Counted from the first letter of the stretch, positions 1 through 30,183 are shown. The stretch is DNA of 64,000 nucleotides from Paraescarpia echinospica (GCA_020002185.1 CM034533.1:54358870-54422869), one strand, 5' to 3'. The notes: generated by a model from the sequence alone, not told the origin. Numbers and translations: made by a program.

Positions 1-112
1 CAAGCAATTATACCATTTTCAGAGTTGGTATCGCAAAAAGAACACTTAAAATGACGGAAGCCGGATTAGCAACGAGCAGAACCGGGGAAAATGGATGTCG
101 TACGAGTTGAGG
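1..112. repeat. End of the same dispersed repeat as 3494..3868
   Basis: Almost identical to 3763..3868. At 113 it abuts an L2 LINE fragment (113..225, minus) that in copy C is uninterrupted, so this repeat entered the LINE after the A/C duplication. The rest lies outside the window. Confidence 0.65.
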
Positions 113-225
113 CACTGAGTGAGAAAACCGCGGAGACCGAGTGATAACCCTAGGTAAGCAATTCTGTACCCAATGTAACCTAGTGATATCCTGAAGGGCA
201 ATATTGTGAAAATGTTAATTTCAGT
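113..225 (-). mobile_element. L2-like LINE 3' fragment in astacin copy A
   Basis: Minus-strand reading gives part of the RSPRFSHSVP block shared with the fragment at 44885..45340. Truncated on the left by the dispersed repeat. Confidence 0.5.
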
Positions 226-725
226 AGTCAAACATACTAGTAACTAGTAAACAGATCTGGAAACGTGACATATCGTTCGTATGCCTGTGTTTGGAATCAG
301 ACGAAGAGAGTTGTTCTAGTTTGAGTTGCGATTCAAAAGAGAAAAAAACATCGCTGGCGGAGATGGATTTTGTTATCGAATGTGTGCCAAATGCCTCCTA
401 GTGTCCTACTCCTGACAGCTTTTCTTCTGACGGCTGGTGACAGACGGAGACAGATCACCCTACTGTCATTTGGAGAAAGATTGTGAACAAATACACGAAA
501 GTATGTAGTCTGATGTGGCATAACATCATCAGGCGAGTCACTGTCTGACAGACAGCACCAGAGGCGTTCTCTTGACTTGTGCGCCTCCTACGGTAGGAAA
601 TGGGATGAATGAGTGACAGGATTATGTAAGTTTAGCGGCAATGGACAATGGTCGTTACACAAAAATCGCAAATGTGAGAAGTTGACACATCGTTCGTCTG
701 CCAGGGCTCGAAGACTGATCCATAC

Positions 726-7873
<7,148 letters not shown>

Positions 7874-7999
7874 CGTGTCGCTGCAGTGTCTCCGTGAGTA
7901 TGACTTTACCTCGACAGTTCACTTCTGCTGAAAACATGAACGTATCGTGGAGGTATATCGGTAGCTCACACATGGTTAGACGCTTAATCGGAAAACGCA

Positions 8000-8800
8000 C
8001 AAATGGGTTTATGCCAACTTAGGTGTTTATATTTTCGTACGTATTTATGGTCGTATTATATATTGTCATTTAGTTCATTGACTACGCTATAGTTCTTACG
8101 GAAGTACATGAAATCATGATAAAATGTATTATTATTATTTGCCATTGTGTATTTGTTTTCTGAATAGTTTATATGGATGTCGTTATTTGTTGTGATATTG
8201 CAATGGCAATAGTAGCCATCTCATAATAGCTTTTATAAAAAATACTAACCCATCGTCTCATCCATCTCCAAGACAACAACTAGTAGAGTATAACAGTAGA
8301 TACAATTTCATTGATTACCGCAATGGTGTAAACTGCTAAAGAAGGAAAATGGCTGCTTCATGAGCAAATCCTCAGTTTCCCGTTAAAACGGGCGGTAGTT
8401 AGTAAGCATCTTTTCACCGACTTGTTTCACTATAACATAATTTGCCCATAGGTGCTCTTTACAATACGTTTAGGGCTTGTCAGTCTTTACCATCAAGGTC
8501 TGCCAACAAGTATTGATTGCTATCTTATTAAGAAAGATGTAATCAATTTAGTTGTTTATTTTTGTTGAATAAAGTTCTCGTGTTGATTATACCAATTGGA
8601 TACCTTTTTCTAATAAACTTATAAGTAACGGTTTAGTATGTCTTACCCATATTTACCCGAACTTCCAGTACTATTATAAACCAACGTTTCCGAACTCTTA
8701 TAAATTAACTAACACTTAAAGTCGTCATAATCGTACAATATATATTTCATGTAGCCTTGCTAATTGTACTCACATTAAATATTATCCTTAATTCTTTTTG
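8000..8800. other. Non-coding stretch upstream of astacin copy A
   Basis: AT-rich sequence without a convincing exon, RNA gene or repeat end. It should include any promoter of copy A, but I see no clear core element. Confidence 0.4.
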
Positions 8801-8819
8801 CCCTGATAATGTATCTTAC

Positions 8820-8972
8820 CTCCGGTTGTGTCTTCCCGTGGGATGTCTCCGGGACGAGCTGCTTCACACGACGACCTCCAAACGGTGGGGTAGTGAAGTA
8901 TATGTAGCTGTCTCCACAAAGGGTTGGGTTGACGGGTCGTGGGCAGGCCATCAGAACAACAACGGCCCACAA
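8820..8972 (-). CDS. Possible isolated exon, unknown product
   Basis: Open minus-strand segment with hydrophobic WAVVVLM, then CPRPVNPTLCGDSYIYF and GRRVKQLVPE, ending exactly at a GTAAGA donor (8819 downward). ATG at 8951 is the first Met; an in-frame TGA lies just 5' of 8972. Looks like the first exon of a small secreted protein, but no partner exon was found and the Met lies inside the hydrophobic part, so the start is doubtful. Not recognised. Confidence 0.3.
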
Positions 8973-8999
8973 GATTGATCAACATATACTCTTTGTATT

Positions 9000-9605
9000 T
9001 CTGTAATGCGTGATCTTTGACTAACAGAAATAATTAATTGATTTAACAAAGATTAATATATGCCCAAAATGTCAACGATTCATCATTTTCTATTCCCCCT
9101 ATGTCTGTGACGTGTGATCTTTAAATAGCAGCAAGCATACATTGATTGAACGAAGATTAATATATACCTAAAAGTCGCGAAATCTGACAAATGGCAGAAG
9201 GGACGATATTCGAAATTTGATGACCTACCCTGCCCCCACAAAGGGTAAACACAATCAACGACAGTCGACACTGGAACTGCCTACGCAACTTGGTGCGCTC
9301 AGTATTAAATACTTTGCTTCAAGTCGTCTACGTCAACCGCTTCGAATGGACACCACACGTATGTTATTTATTTATATTTAAAATGGAAGCGTTTGTTTTC
9401 GATGATAGAAAATAATACAAATTTTTATTTAATTTCATATAACCCCGAGTGGTCATTAAATAATGTCATCATAGATGAGACAAACGATATACTGAACAAA
9501 TTAAATTGTGTGTTCACTAAATCAGACGGATCATTTTCTAGATTCTATGCTTATCATCCAGCTTTGGCGGTCACATAATATATTTTCTGTATAGACATAA
9601 TGCAT
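9000..9605. other. Unassigned sequence
   Basis: Short open frames only (for example 9083..9271 minus). No family recognised. Confidence 0.3.
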
Positions 9606-9607
9606 AC

Positions 9608-9957
9608 GTGCTTGCGTCTTTATCTGTCTATGTGTATGTCTCTGTGTGTTTGTTAGTGTGTGTGCGCGTGCGCCCGTGTGTGTGTGTAGGTATGTGTTTG
9701 CGTGTGCATGCGTGTGCATGCGGGTGTGTAAGCGTGTGTTTATTGCTGCGTGTGTGTGTGCGTGCATGCGTGCGTGCGCGCGCGTGTGTTCATGTGGGTG
9801 GTTGGGTTGTGTTAGATTGTGGTGTGTGTATGTGTGTGTGTGCGTGCGTGCGTGCGTGCACCTGCGTGTGCGTGTGCATGTCTGTGCGTGCGCGTGTATG
9901 TGCGTGTGTTGTTGAGTGGGTGTGTGGGTGGGTGGGTATGTGGGTGGGTGGGCGCAA
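9608..9957. repeat. GT-rich cryptically simple sequence
   Basis: Imperfect mixture of GTGTGT, GTGCGT and GGTGGGT. Long Cys-Val and Thr-His frames on both strands come from this composition. Confidence 0.9.
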
Positions 9958-9959
9958 CC

Positions 9960-10490
9960 AGGCATGACGTTTGTGTACAGGCATGAACTAAAGGTCGCTG
10001 AGTATTGCAGTCCTTGACATAATGTCAGAGATACAATGATAATGACCGGTGAATGGCCAAAAGGTCGGAGCGTAGAATAGTTGCACTTAAGAATGGGACA
10101 GTGGGTCACTTCTCGTGGGCGTAACTCAAAGGTCAGGTTGATTTTTTGCTTTTTGGATCATTCAAATCTTGCTTGGCCTGCATTTACTTTCAAAACCCCA
10201 CCCTCCACTGAATTAGTTGACAAACGACAGCCATTAAGTACGCTGGCATTGACCCCCTCTTCTACAGTTGTATGCTCTGTGTGAATAGATCTAGGTATAC
10301 TTGTCGACAATTGTGAATGATCCGTAAGTCGCGTGTTTCGAATAAGCCAGCCAGACGAAAGAAATGGTCTCCGAATGACCGAGATTTTAACGACGTTTTA
10401 GCGTTCAAACCGCAACAATAACGCTTTATTTGATCAAACTTGCGAACTTAGACTAAAATTGTATACATATTAATCCATTCAATTATGCAT
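9960..10490. other. Unassigned sequence
   Basis: No exon, repeat end or RNA gene recognised. Confidence 0.3.
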
Positions 10491-10496
10491 ATATCA

Positions 10497-10720
10497 ACAA
10501 GATTTAACAAGATTGCCATCCAGAGAATTAACTCTAGATGGCAGGTGGACAAAGAAGCCCTTTGGCTTATCGAGAGTCCAACACTTTTATTTACATATAT
10601 CCAGCCCTTCTGAGGTATGTGTTGATTTTATTTTTAAACATATTCACACTACTAGCACCCACACAATCATCAGATAAATAATATCGTTGGAGCTTATATT
10701 CTGAGCGTAAAAGACGCGAC
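10497..10720 (-). mobile_element. CR1-like LINE 3' end fragment
   Basis: Reverse complement of the 3' ends at 15.9-16.17 kb and 38.3-38.47 kb: it holds AGCCAAAGGGCTTC, the stem around GAGAATTAACTC, and codons matching the VNMFKNKI segment. Limits toward 10790 are uncertain because it diverges. Confidence 0.7.
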
Positions 10721-11102
10721 GATGTATTTCAGAGAGTAGTTGTTGTTTTCTTCAAACTGAAGTAGGAACACCTGCTTGAGCAATTTATAAATAATAATGA
10801 TTATAATGCTAATGAAGCATATTTTGATTAAAACACGAAGCGCAACACGCAAGCTAGTTAACCCATCGTCAATGGTCAGGTCTATAATATGTATATGATT
10901 TTAGTTATATATGAGACTTGTTTGACATATAACTAAAATAATATAGTACACTCATTTGTAATGTTCAAACGAATAAACTTGTATATACGCAGTGGACTTT
11001 GCTTTAGTTTTGAAACGCCCAAAACATCCGCTACACCAACAGAAAATCCAGTGATACCAACACACCAAATAACTTTTAAATGACCCTTGTGTTATTGATA
11101 CA

Positions 11103-11461
<359 letters not shown>

Positions 11462-11462
11462 A

Positions 11463-14127
11463 GTAAAACTATATGTGCGAAGCTGGATAGGATTTTTGAC
11501 CAGGAGTAAACAATAAATATAAATGAGCTGGTTGCTTACATGGCAGTGCCTGATAGCAATGAGTATTTGGTATAGATAAAGAAATGTAAATATGGGTATA
11601 ATCTGCATAAAGATGACATTTAGATTAACACAGTTCATAACAGGGTTTAGTGGTGTTGTGTAGAGAGTGAAAAGCAAAGCCCAAGAACAAAACACTGAGG
11701 AACGCAACATAAAGTGGGCAGAGCAGTCGAAAAGCAGTTCCCAAACTTAATGGTTTGGCAGCTATCAGTTAGGTATGTAGAAAACCAGCTGACAGCTATG
11801 CCAGATATGCCGTACCACTTTGATAAACGTTTAATTAGAATGTTATGATCGATGATATCAAAGGCGGCAGATAGATCAAGTAAGGTTAGGGCAGTTACTT
11901 TACCGTTATCAATGTTTAAATTAATATAATTATGTACTTTTTAAAGAAGTGTTTATGTTGAATGAAATTGTTTATATGCTGATTGTAACACATCACTTAA
12001 GAGATGTGTGCTAATGTGAGACATTCGACGGCTAGCTGCAACCTTTTCAAGTATTTAACAAATAAAGCTAAGGTTAGACATAACTGTTTTGGTATTGTTT
12101 AGGCAGGGATGACTTCTTAAGAACTGGTTTGATATGGGCCCATTCATCCTCGCGCGCAAGGGGTCGCTGTTGTTGATTACGTCAGTGCCAGCCAGCAGTA
12201 CCCCCTGGCTGATCGCTTTGCGAAACTCTGAATTTAAGCTCAGCCTATGAAATCGCTCACTAGATCAGTGGTTGGCGGCAGGTCAGGTGGTCATCATAAA
12301 ACTAATTTCAACCAACCGTGCAATGTTTAGGAAGTAGAAGCAGTTATTCGAATACACAATACCGCTCAGCTGTTCGTGCTAATGGGCGAACAGGTCATTA
12401 TATATTGGGATTCACAGAAATCGTTTATCCGTCTTCAAATTGGGGCGGGTATTTGCGCTGTTCTCACGGGTGATGCGTAGGAGATCTGCCAGGACTAGTT
12501 TTGCATGATAAACAGCCCTGGCTTGCGAGGATGGGCACATTTGATGTAATCGGGAAAGAATCCAGAGCACAGGGATACATTGATGATATCTGTTATAGGT
12601 ATGAGTAATGTATCGAGACATGCTTTTAGCAGTATACTTGGAAATGGATCGAGAGCACGAGACTTATTTGGGGAGGACATAATTATTTCCTCACTTCATC
12701 AACTGTAGCAGGTTCAAACGATACATGTAGAGAATTTACGTGCGGAGAGTCCACATTTACAGTACTTAAAGTATGATCTGGAAAAGCCGAGCGAATAAGA
12801 CTGATTTTGTCCTTAAAATGACTAGAGAACGAGTCACACAGGGACTTGATTGATATATGATTAAGTAGCGATGGAGCAGGCCGTCTGTGTAGAATGTTAT
12901 TGATGCAGTTCCTTAACTGACGTGGACTACTGCACTTATTTATGACCATGTATGTGTAGTAATCTGACTTAGCTTTGGTCATCTGTCTGTTATAGAGGTC
13001 ACATTGTTTAGAATAACGCGACCTGTCCAGAGGTAAATGTGATTTGCACCATACACGCTCTAAATAATGACGGCGCCTTTTAGGTAGTAAAATGTCGGAA
13101 GTCATCCATGGAGCCGGTGGCTTTTGTAACACAAATTTGGATTTCACAGATACATGTTTGTCGAGTAATGCCTTCAGTATTTTACAGTACTTTTTATATG
13201 AATCAGGTAGGTGTTCTTTTGGGTCTCTGATAAAGTCAGATTTCAGGAAATCAGCCATTAAAGCTGTAATGTCAATTCTGTAAATTGCTCTATAAGACAG
13301 ATTGTATTTCGACTCTATTGGAGTAATAGAAACGTTAGCATTAGCAATGACAGTATGGTGGTCTGATAACCCATCTGAAACAGTAGGTGTTTGGATATTA
13401 TTACAAGTTGAACGGGTTATCAAGAGGTCAAGCCAATAACCATGTATATGTATCGAAAAGGTAACATGTTGTTTCAAATCAAAGGATGCCAGAATATCAT
13501 CAAACTCAGTTGTTGTTGCGGAAGGTATATATCTAAATGAAGATTACAATCACCAAGAATGTAAATTTCTGAATGAATGACTGCCAGATTTTCCAACCGA
13601 TCCTGAAAGTCTTCAAATCAATTTATTCGGTGTCCTGGAAGGCGATAAATGCAGATAGAGTAAGAGGAGAAAGAAGAAGCAGAAATTTCAACACAGATGG
13701 ACTCAAAACGAGAGTATTCATGGCTAGAATGTAAATTAACTTTGAACTATTGCCACACCAGAAAGCCAACACCACCACCTTGTCCAACTGAACGTGGCCG
13801 ATGATAGAAAATGTAACCAGAAGGAGAAATGTCAGCAATGCATGCAAGTGTGTCATGTGGTCTAAGCCAGGACACTGTGACTGCAATGATGTCTGTTTTC
13901 TTAGAAAAGAGTAAATCACAAAGCGAGGTTGTCTTATTTTGAACAGATCGAACATTTGTAGTGGCTACCCGAAAGTTACATCTAACAGCTGACCCAGGAT
14001 TCAGACTTACATATCCTGCTAGTAGTTGAATTACAGCTAATGTCAATGTTGGTGTAGAGCAGCGGATTGGCAGCAACCTTCGATTAAAACAAATGTTAAG
14101 ACACGGTAAACTGTGTAAACAGGACAA
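11463..14127 (-). mobile_element. L2-like LINE, decayed, with internal deletion and nested MITE
   Basis: Minus-strand coding remnants in order: endonuclease start (13747..14127, ATTNVRSVQNKTTSL and IIAVTVSWLRPHDT), endonuclease C-terminus with SDHH-type segment and linker (12683..13477), RT start SRALDPFPSILLK (12495..12680), a 389-bp MITE, then RT parts around 11650-12110 (DLSAAFDIIDHNI and YADY in place of YADD). Past YADY the frame jumps to the C-terminal YQALPCKQPAHL block near 11500, so about 200 codons are missing. Frameshifts and stops are frequent. Family call rests on the motifs and on similarity to the L2-like copy at 30.7-33.1 kb. Confidence 0.8.
12145..12533. mobile_element. MITE-like element, 389 bp, nested in the L2-like LINE
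   Basis: It starts CATCCTCGCGCGCAAGG and ends with the reverse of CATCCTCGCAAGCCAG, forming terminal inverted repeats. A related copy is at 60969..61360. GCCCAT appears on both sides (minus-strand reading) within the RT codons Ala-His, compatible with a 6-bp target duplication, so exact ends may differ by a few bases. No coding capacity. Confidence 0.7.
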
Positions 14128-14370
14128 CTACTCGTGTATTGTCATGGGTTGAGAAAATGTTGCGTAGACAACCAACCATTGCAAAGTAAGTGACTTGCAC
14201 AAGGCAAAACTCATCACTTCTAGAAGCCACAGAACAGGATAAAAATAGAACACATACTAGAAATAATGGCGACATTGTTTTAATGACACAGTCAAGCGTC
14301 CTGAAAATGTGAATTATTAACCAATATGCAAAATCTAAAAGTGATATGTCAACGACTACGACAACCGTAA

Positions 14371-14493
14371 CTATAGAAGTACACGTCAGAACAGATAAAA
14401 GGGGACCAACTCCAGCACTTCTGTATTGCTAATGCAAACACGTTTTAATAACTTCAAGGCATATTCCATAGTCAATCCTACGAACTAAAACCA
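14371..14493. repeat. 123-bp direct repeat, first copy
   Basis: Repeated almost exactly at 14882..15002, from GAAGTACACGTCAGAACAG to CTACGAACTAAAACC. The second copy ends exactly where the CR1-like LINE fragment begins. Confidence 0.9.
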
Positions 14494-14881
14494 AGCAAAT
14501 AATGTAGCAAATCAATGTTACAACACATTTGGTTACGGTTTCAGATTTCCTGCACGTCTTGGGCACTTTATTGTCGTACCGGAATAGGAGACATTCGATA
14601 TGGTTTTGTGAATTTGCAACAAGGCCTTTTTGTAGAATGACATTCTCACCGCGTTTCATAAAGGCTTTTAAATAACATATTAAAAAGAGAAAACACGTCC
14701 GAAGAAGAGTATCGCAAATAGATTAGCCGTTCACAGTCACCCGCTCCAATATCTTATGAGAAATGTTTAATATGCCCTAAGTTGCACTCATCATTCCTTC
14801 TGAGCATGAATGGCATGCTAAAGGACTCAGTTGTCATGTACCAGCTTAAACCAGACGTGGAACAACCCACCAAGGGCAACA

Positions 14882-15002
14882 ATAGAAGTACACGTCAGAA
14901 CAGATAAAAGGGGACCAACTCCAGCACTTCTGTATTGCTAATGCAAACACGTTTTAATAACTTCAAGGCATATTCCATAGTCAATCCTACGAACTAAAAC
15001 CT
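14882..15002. repeat. 123-bp direct repeat, second copy
   Basis: See 14371..14493. It abuts the 5' breakpoint of the LINE at 15003. Confidence 0.9.
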
Positions 15003-16175
15003 TGACAGGTTGATCAAAAAGCTTTCGACAAAGTACCACATCAAAGATTACTGCTTAAACTAAAGGCCCATGGCATAGGAAATGGTATAATAAACTGGAT
15101 AGAACAATGGTTGATTGACAGAAGACAACGTGTAGTAGTTGATGGGGAGGCTTCAAACTGGAAATCAGTATTGAGTGGGGTACCACAGGGATCAGTATTA
15201 GGTCCTATATTATTCTTAATATATATCAACGATTTGGATGATGAAATAATAAGCAAGGTGTTGAAATTTGCGGATGATACAAAAGTGTTTAGAAGGATTA
15301 AAAGTGATGGAGATAGACAGCATTTACAAGATGATCTTGACAGGTTGATCAAATGGTCAGAAAAGTGGCAAATGCTGTTCAATTTTGGGAAATGTAAATG
15401 CCTCCACACAGGACATGGGAACGAAGAAGTAGAATATACAATGGGGGGTACTGTACAAAGTACTACTGTAAAAGAAAAGGACTTAGGGTTAACCATTAGT
15501 GCGGATATGAAGGTTTCAGAACAGTGCGGAATTGCAGCTTCAAAGGGAAATCAAATCCTTGGATTAATTAGGCGAAACATAACGTATAAGGAAAAAGAGC
15601 TAATAATACCACTGTACAAAACAATAGTTAAGCCTCATTTAGAATATTGTATTCAAGCGTGGAGGCCATATCGCAGGAAGGACATAGATATGCTAGAAAG
15701 AGTGCAGAGGAGAGCAACTAAAATGATACCAAAACTGAGGGATCTTAGTTACGAAATACGCCTAAAAAAATGCGGTTTAACAACACTAGAGACCAGGAGA
15801 TTGAGAGGAGATCAGATAGAAGTGTTTAAAATATTGAAGGGTTATGAAAATATTGATAGAAATATTTTTTTCTCAGTTAAGAAAGATAGAAGGACTAGAG
15901 GACATGAACTTACATTGGCAAAGGAGCAGAGTAGATTGGATATAAGAAAGTTTTCATTTTCACAAAGGACTGTAAATGAATGGAACAGATTACCTGCTGA
16001 TTGTGTGGGTGCTAGTAGCGTGAATATGTTTAAAAATAAAATCGACACATACCTCAGACGGGCGGGATACACTTAGATAAAAGGGTCGGACTCTCGATAA
16101 GCCAAAGGGCTTCCTTGTCCACCTGCCACCTAGAGTTAATTCTCTGGGTGGCAATCTTGTTAAATCTTGTTAAAT
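15003..16175 (+). mobile_element. 5'-truncated CR1-like LINE, RT C-terminal half
   Basis: Open frame 15111..16076 (321 codons) with RT motifs SGVPQGSVLGPI and FADDTKVF, then the RPHLEYCIQAW and VQRRATKMI region and the C-terminal FKNKIDTYLRRAGYT. The 3' UTR carries a short stem near 16125-16155 and ends around 16175. Upstream the frame reads AFDKVPHQ from about 15027. The first 19 bases (15003..15021) match an internal LINE segment also found at 15337, so the 5' junction is rearranged. This is the least damaged RT segment in the window, but endonuclease and ORF1 are missing. Confidence 0.85.
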
Positions 16176-16179
16176 TGTC

Positions 16180-17230
16180 ACCATTACTGATTTTTGGTAA
16201 TCTACATTTATTCTTATACGTTTATTGTCATGATACTTAAGGTACGAGTTGAGAGAAGGGGACAAAACAAGAAGAGAGCGCATGGAATTTTCTAGGTCGT
16301 CGTAGTCGTCGTTGTTACCGATGTTGCAAAGTCGTTAGTAAGTTGTTCAATTTTGCAGCGAATAAAGATTGAAGTGAACGAATCGAAGTAAGCTTGGTTG
16401 GCTCATAGACTGTCATACTACCAGTTCGATAGACTTAGCAGCTAAGCATGTCTCGGCGGCGTCAGTAAGAAAAGGAAGCCGACACTGTCCCAAAACTAAG
16501 TTTGAGAATAGACGCAACCGTTGCGCCTATAAGTATTTTGAGCTTAAATTCGTTCTCGTGACCATTTAATGTCTAATGCCGCCAATTATGGATTACCTGC
16601 TACAGTACAACATCATTGCAATAGCGCCTCCTTGGAAATGGCAAATAGCGCCTCCTTGGAAATGGAATAACTATCTTAATTTTCTTAAATACATCGCCGA
16701 TTGTTAGATCAAGGAGCAATAAGGAAGATAATTAATGTTGAAAGAGGCGAGTGGACGGAGGCGCCTGAGAGGAGATGCATTTACACTCCTCAAAAGTTAG
16801 CGTACTAAATAGATTCGTTGGCGGATCTTACGGGTTTCTCGTGTCTCACACGTGTTCATAACTACACAGGCATGTCACGCATGAATTGTAACTTTTATTG
16901 TAGAATCTTAATCGAATAAATTACTGCACGATATATGTATGTGTTACAAATAAATATGTACACCTAATGTTATAATGATTCTATTTTTATTAGTATCGTT
17001 GCTACAGCATTTGGTTTTCATAAACAACTACCTTATACGGCTTCCCTTGACATCCCTGTCAGCATTGCAACATACATATCAGCCATTCTACTATACAATT
17101 ATTTCATCCTAAATGTTTGTGTGTGTGAAACAAACATTGCCTGCTCACTTACACGAAAGCACCAGACAATTTCTTTGGTATTGTATTTGTGTGCGCCGCG
17201 CGCAGCCGGAAGTTGACATCTTTCTGTCTT
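16180..17230. other. Downstream flank of astacin copy B
   Basis: No coding sequence recognised. Minus-strand AATAAA signals occur at 16985..16990 and 16894..16899, 250-350 bases past the stop of copy B, and may serve its mRNA end. A 23-base unit (ATAGCGCCTCCTTGG...) is doubled near 16620-16665. Confidence 0.4.
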
Positions 17231-17237
17231 GTCAGAC

Positions 17238-26912
<9,675 letters not shown>

Positions 26913-27043
26913 CTTGTTGATGTGTTGTAACTGTGAATCCTTCTTAACTTCCCACTGGTTCAGCGACGTGTCTTCGTCTGCAGCCCTCTCCGAGTTCCGT
27001 CCGTCACCGGTCCTTCACAAGATGGCATTCAGACGGCGAACGA

Positions 27044-27065
27044 CGAGGAATATATATATTCCTCG
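27044..27065 (-). promoter_or_regulatory. TATA-containing 22-bp palindrome upstream of astacin copy B
   Basis: Perfect palindrome CGAGGAATATATATATTCCTCG would exceed the quoting limit joined with flanks; its core is GGAATATATATATTCC. It lies about 130 bases 5' of the exon-1 coding start and could supply a TATA box. Inference only. Confidence 0.4.
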
Positions 27066-27069
27066 GTAA

Positions 27070-28900
27070 CCGTACCCGATAAATCAGCCATGCAAATCTG
27101 CCGGCACCTGTGTCGATTGATTGCTTAGCGGCTGTCAACGACAGCGCCTGATGCACAATGATGTATGAATAACGGTTACGAGATTGTACACTAGGTTTGT
27201 GCGTCGCAGCCGAGTTTCTCATTAAAATTAACTAACCTTCGACAAAACTACAAAATGAAAGTGAGAAAATGAGTCTCCTTTGAAATGCAAATTAAAATTA
27301 AGAAATTTATATTATAATCTGCTAACTTTAGGGATGCAGTCTCGCAGTATATCCTCCCATTTATCCAGATTAAACATATAGATGTAGAGTTGTTTACGAC
27401 AGGTACATATAATACTGCTCACCCAATACAATGTTCTAGCTATTGGAGAAATATGGAAACGATTGATTGATGTATCACTGTGGTTTTACGTTCAATTTAT
27501 CGGGAAATGTCGGCATATCGTGCCGTAGTTGGTGACAGGAGAAATCAGGTGTTCAGCGAAAACGAAGTCAGGTGTCTTATAACGATAACTGCTGGGATTA
27601 GTCTGTTTGTCCACGAACGAGTCCAAACTAGTTAGGCATTATCACTTTGAGGGTGTGCGATGTAAAGCATGAAAATAGGGTAGTAGCAGACTAACTGTGT
27701 ATGAACGGGTGCGTACGTGCGTGCGTGTGATTATGTGGGCACGTGCGAGCGTGATTCGTGTGCGTGCATGTTTTTTTATGTATGCGTGCGTGGTGCACTT
27801 GTTTGTGTGTGTTCTTCCCATAAAACGGTTGATCGTTGTGAAATTTGTTTAAGAAATGGTGATCTAAATAAATATTCAGAAAGCGTGTGTAGAGCTTTCT
27901 GTGCCGTAGTTCTGCAAAGTCAACCAGGTGTAAACGTATAAAGAAAAGAGGTCGTAATTTAAAATTATATGTGCGTGCCTGAAACCGCAGAATCAATTTA
28001 AGTATTACACATGCGTGAACCATTTCACATAATTAACTGTTTTTTTATTATGCAACAGCAGGTTTTGTTAGAGTTAACGTGATCAGTCAATGTTTAAATA
28101 TTCCCAAGATATGTAGTGTGTAACGACGCACTATTTTGGAAAGCACGTTGTGCCTTAGATTAATACAGTTTTGCTTGTCTCTCGTCATTGTCTTGGATTT
28201 TTATGAAGCCCTGTCAAAGTTAATTTGCATTTATTCACAACATAAAAACCAGCAGAATATCTAGGAATATAAATAGCATGTATGTACAAATATAGCAATG
28301 TGTTTTGCAGAGTGTTTCTCAAAATGAAATAAAATGCCGCCTTTTTTGGCAATTCAATTGAATGTTTTTTTTTATTATTGCACGAAACATCGATAAAGAA
28401 AGGAAATAAACGACAACTTGGCTTGACAACAATAAAGCTGGATGTCTCCTGCAAAGTCTGAAATTTTGTTTAGTTTATCTTCGTCGCCTTTATATCGTAT
28501 GGACATTTTTCAATGAAAACAAACATATTATAACTTCTTAGGCAATCGTGAACAGGGGCGTGTAAACGTCGACAGGAGAACTAAGGCCAGCAAAGAAAGT
28601 AATGCGTAATGGGGCTCATGCAATTCAGAAAATTTATCTCTTCTGTGTGGGTACGACTATAATTAATTAGCGTGTTTGATGTATGCAATGACCCAAACAG
28701 TATGCAAGTTGTAAATGGGCAATTGATTGCCTTTGATAAAATGTCATGTCATCAATTACGCAGAGCAGTGACGCGAAGAACCAATTAAATTTCAAGACTC
28801 AATAAATAATACAATGTATCTGAAACATGTCATTAAAAACATTAAAGTTGAGGGGATGTTAACCGCCCGCCTCTTAACATCGTTAAATTTTACTGATGAT
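27070..28900. other. Unassigned sequence upstream of astacin copy B
   Basis: AT-rich, with a short GT-rich patch at 27706-27810. No gene recognised. Confidence 0.3.
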
Positions 28901-28954
28901 AGTTAATTGGAGTGCAGCAATTGTAGACCACTACATATAATTACATGCATATTA

Positions 28955-28994
<40 letters not shown>

Positions 28995-29089
28995 CCATGC
29001 ACAGCCCAAACTGATGCCGAAAACATGAAACGCTGGTGTTGTTAACCGCCAAAGGCACTGCTACTAGGTAGCCGTGCCACCCCACCCAA

Positions 29090-29285
29090 GGCTATTCGTT
29101 TACTAAAAACCACCGCTGTCGCTAGCCAGATGCTAATTTATACCGCTGAGCCAACTGATGCAACATGGAGGGAAGGAACTTGCCCAAGGTTCGACACGGC
29201 AGCAAGAGGATTACAACCCAGAATCACTTGAGAGTCCGAAGCTTTAGTTACTACGCTATCACCCTACGCTATTGCTGAGAGATAA
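29090..29285 (-). mobile_element. Degenerate SINE fragment
   Basis: Shares CTTGCCCAAGGTTCGACAC and GAGAGTCCGAAG with the SINE at 25813..26110, but the B box is eroded (GGATTACAACCC on the plus strand). Limits approximate. Confidence 0.5.
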
Positions 29286-30154
29286 TAGTTGGTAATTGCA
29301 AAGTTATTAGTCAGCCTATGCTTTGGCCTCAATCTTACATTACTTACATTGTTATTCCAAACTAATAATGGTGGTATCGATTTCTTAATGTCTGAAACAT
29401 GTGTATGTTACGGGGTATAGATATAAGCTTCATTTGGCATACTTCGACTTTTAAAAAGAAAGACGGTTAAGCACCACACATCAAATGTAACTAGTCTATA
29501 TTAGGGCTTTGTACTTCTGATTGATAAAGCCCACATTTCGGCAAATAAAGCGGTAGCAGTTTTCCTTGAAGAGGCAGAAGAAACAATGGCATTACTTTTG
29601 TAGTCTCAGTGGATAGAATACATGTTACGTACTAGCAAACCTCAGTACTAGCCAAGCACCCCTGTCAACCAAAACGTCTCTGCACAATAGGCACAACTTT
29701 ATACGGCGAAAACCTGGCATGTCCATATTTGCCGTTTGACTGCCGGACTAAGGTGATTCAAGCTATCGGTTTGAGTTACTATTTGAATCGACTTAATGAT
29801 AGAACAGCTGGCGATCATGCTGGTGGGATTATTGCAACAACTCGTGTTAAGAAGTAAGTTTTTTTATCTCCGCGCTCACCAATACAATGTGCAATTATTC
29901 AAAGTAAGTATGTATAGTGCACGTCAGTGTTTGAGATATTTGATTCAGCTGTTTCGAGGTGTGGTCTACATGAGCGCCGCCGTAGAGGCTTTGCGTTTTG
30001 GGTAATTTATTTCTGTAATTAAAGCGTTGTGAAGCACACGCCGACGTTCCAATTAAACTAGTTATGAGTATGTGTGTCACATCCCGGTGTCCATGTCATG
30101 TGCTGCCTGGTACAAAGTACGTCTCCACACAATGAGTCCTCAAGTGTTGACTTG

Positions 30155-30161
30155 TATAAAT
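30155..30161 (+). promoter_or_regulatory. TATA box candidate
   Basis: TATAAAT 23 bases before the ATG at 30184. The short distance would give a very short 5' UTR. Confidence 0.4.
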
Positions 30162-30183
30162 AGTCATTGTCAGGAAAGTGAAA

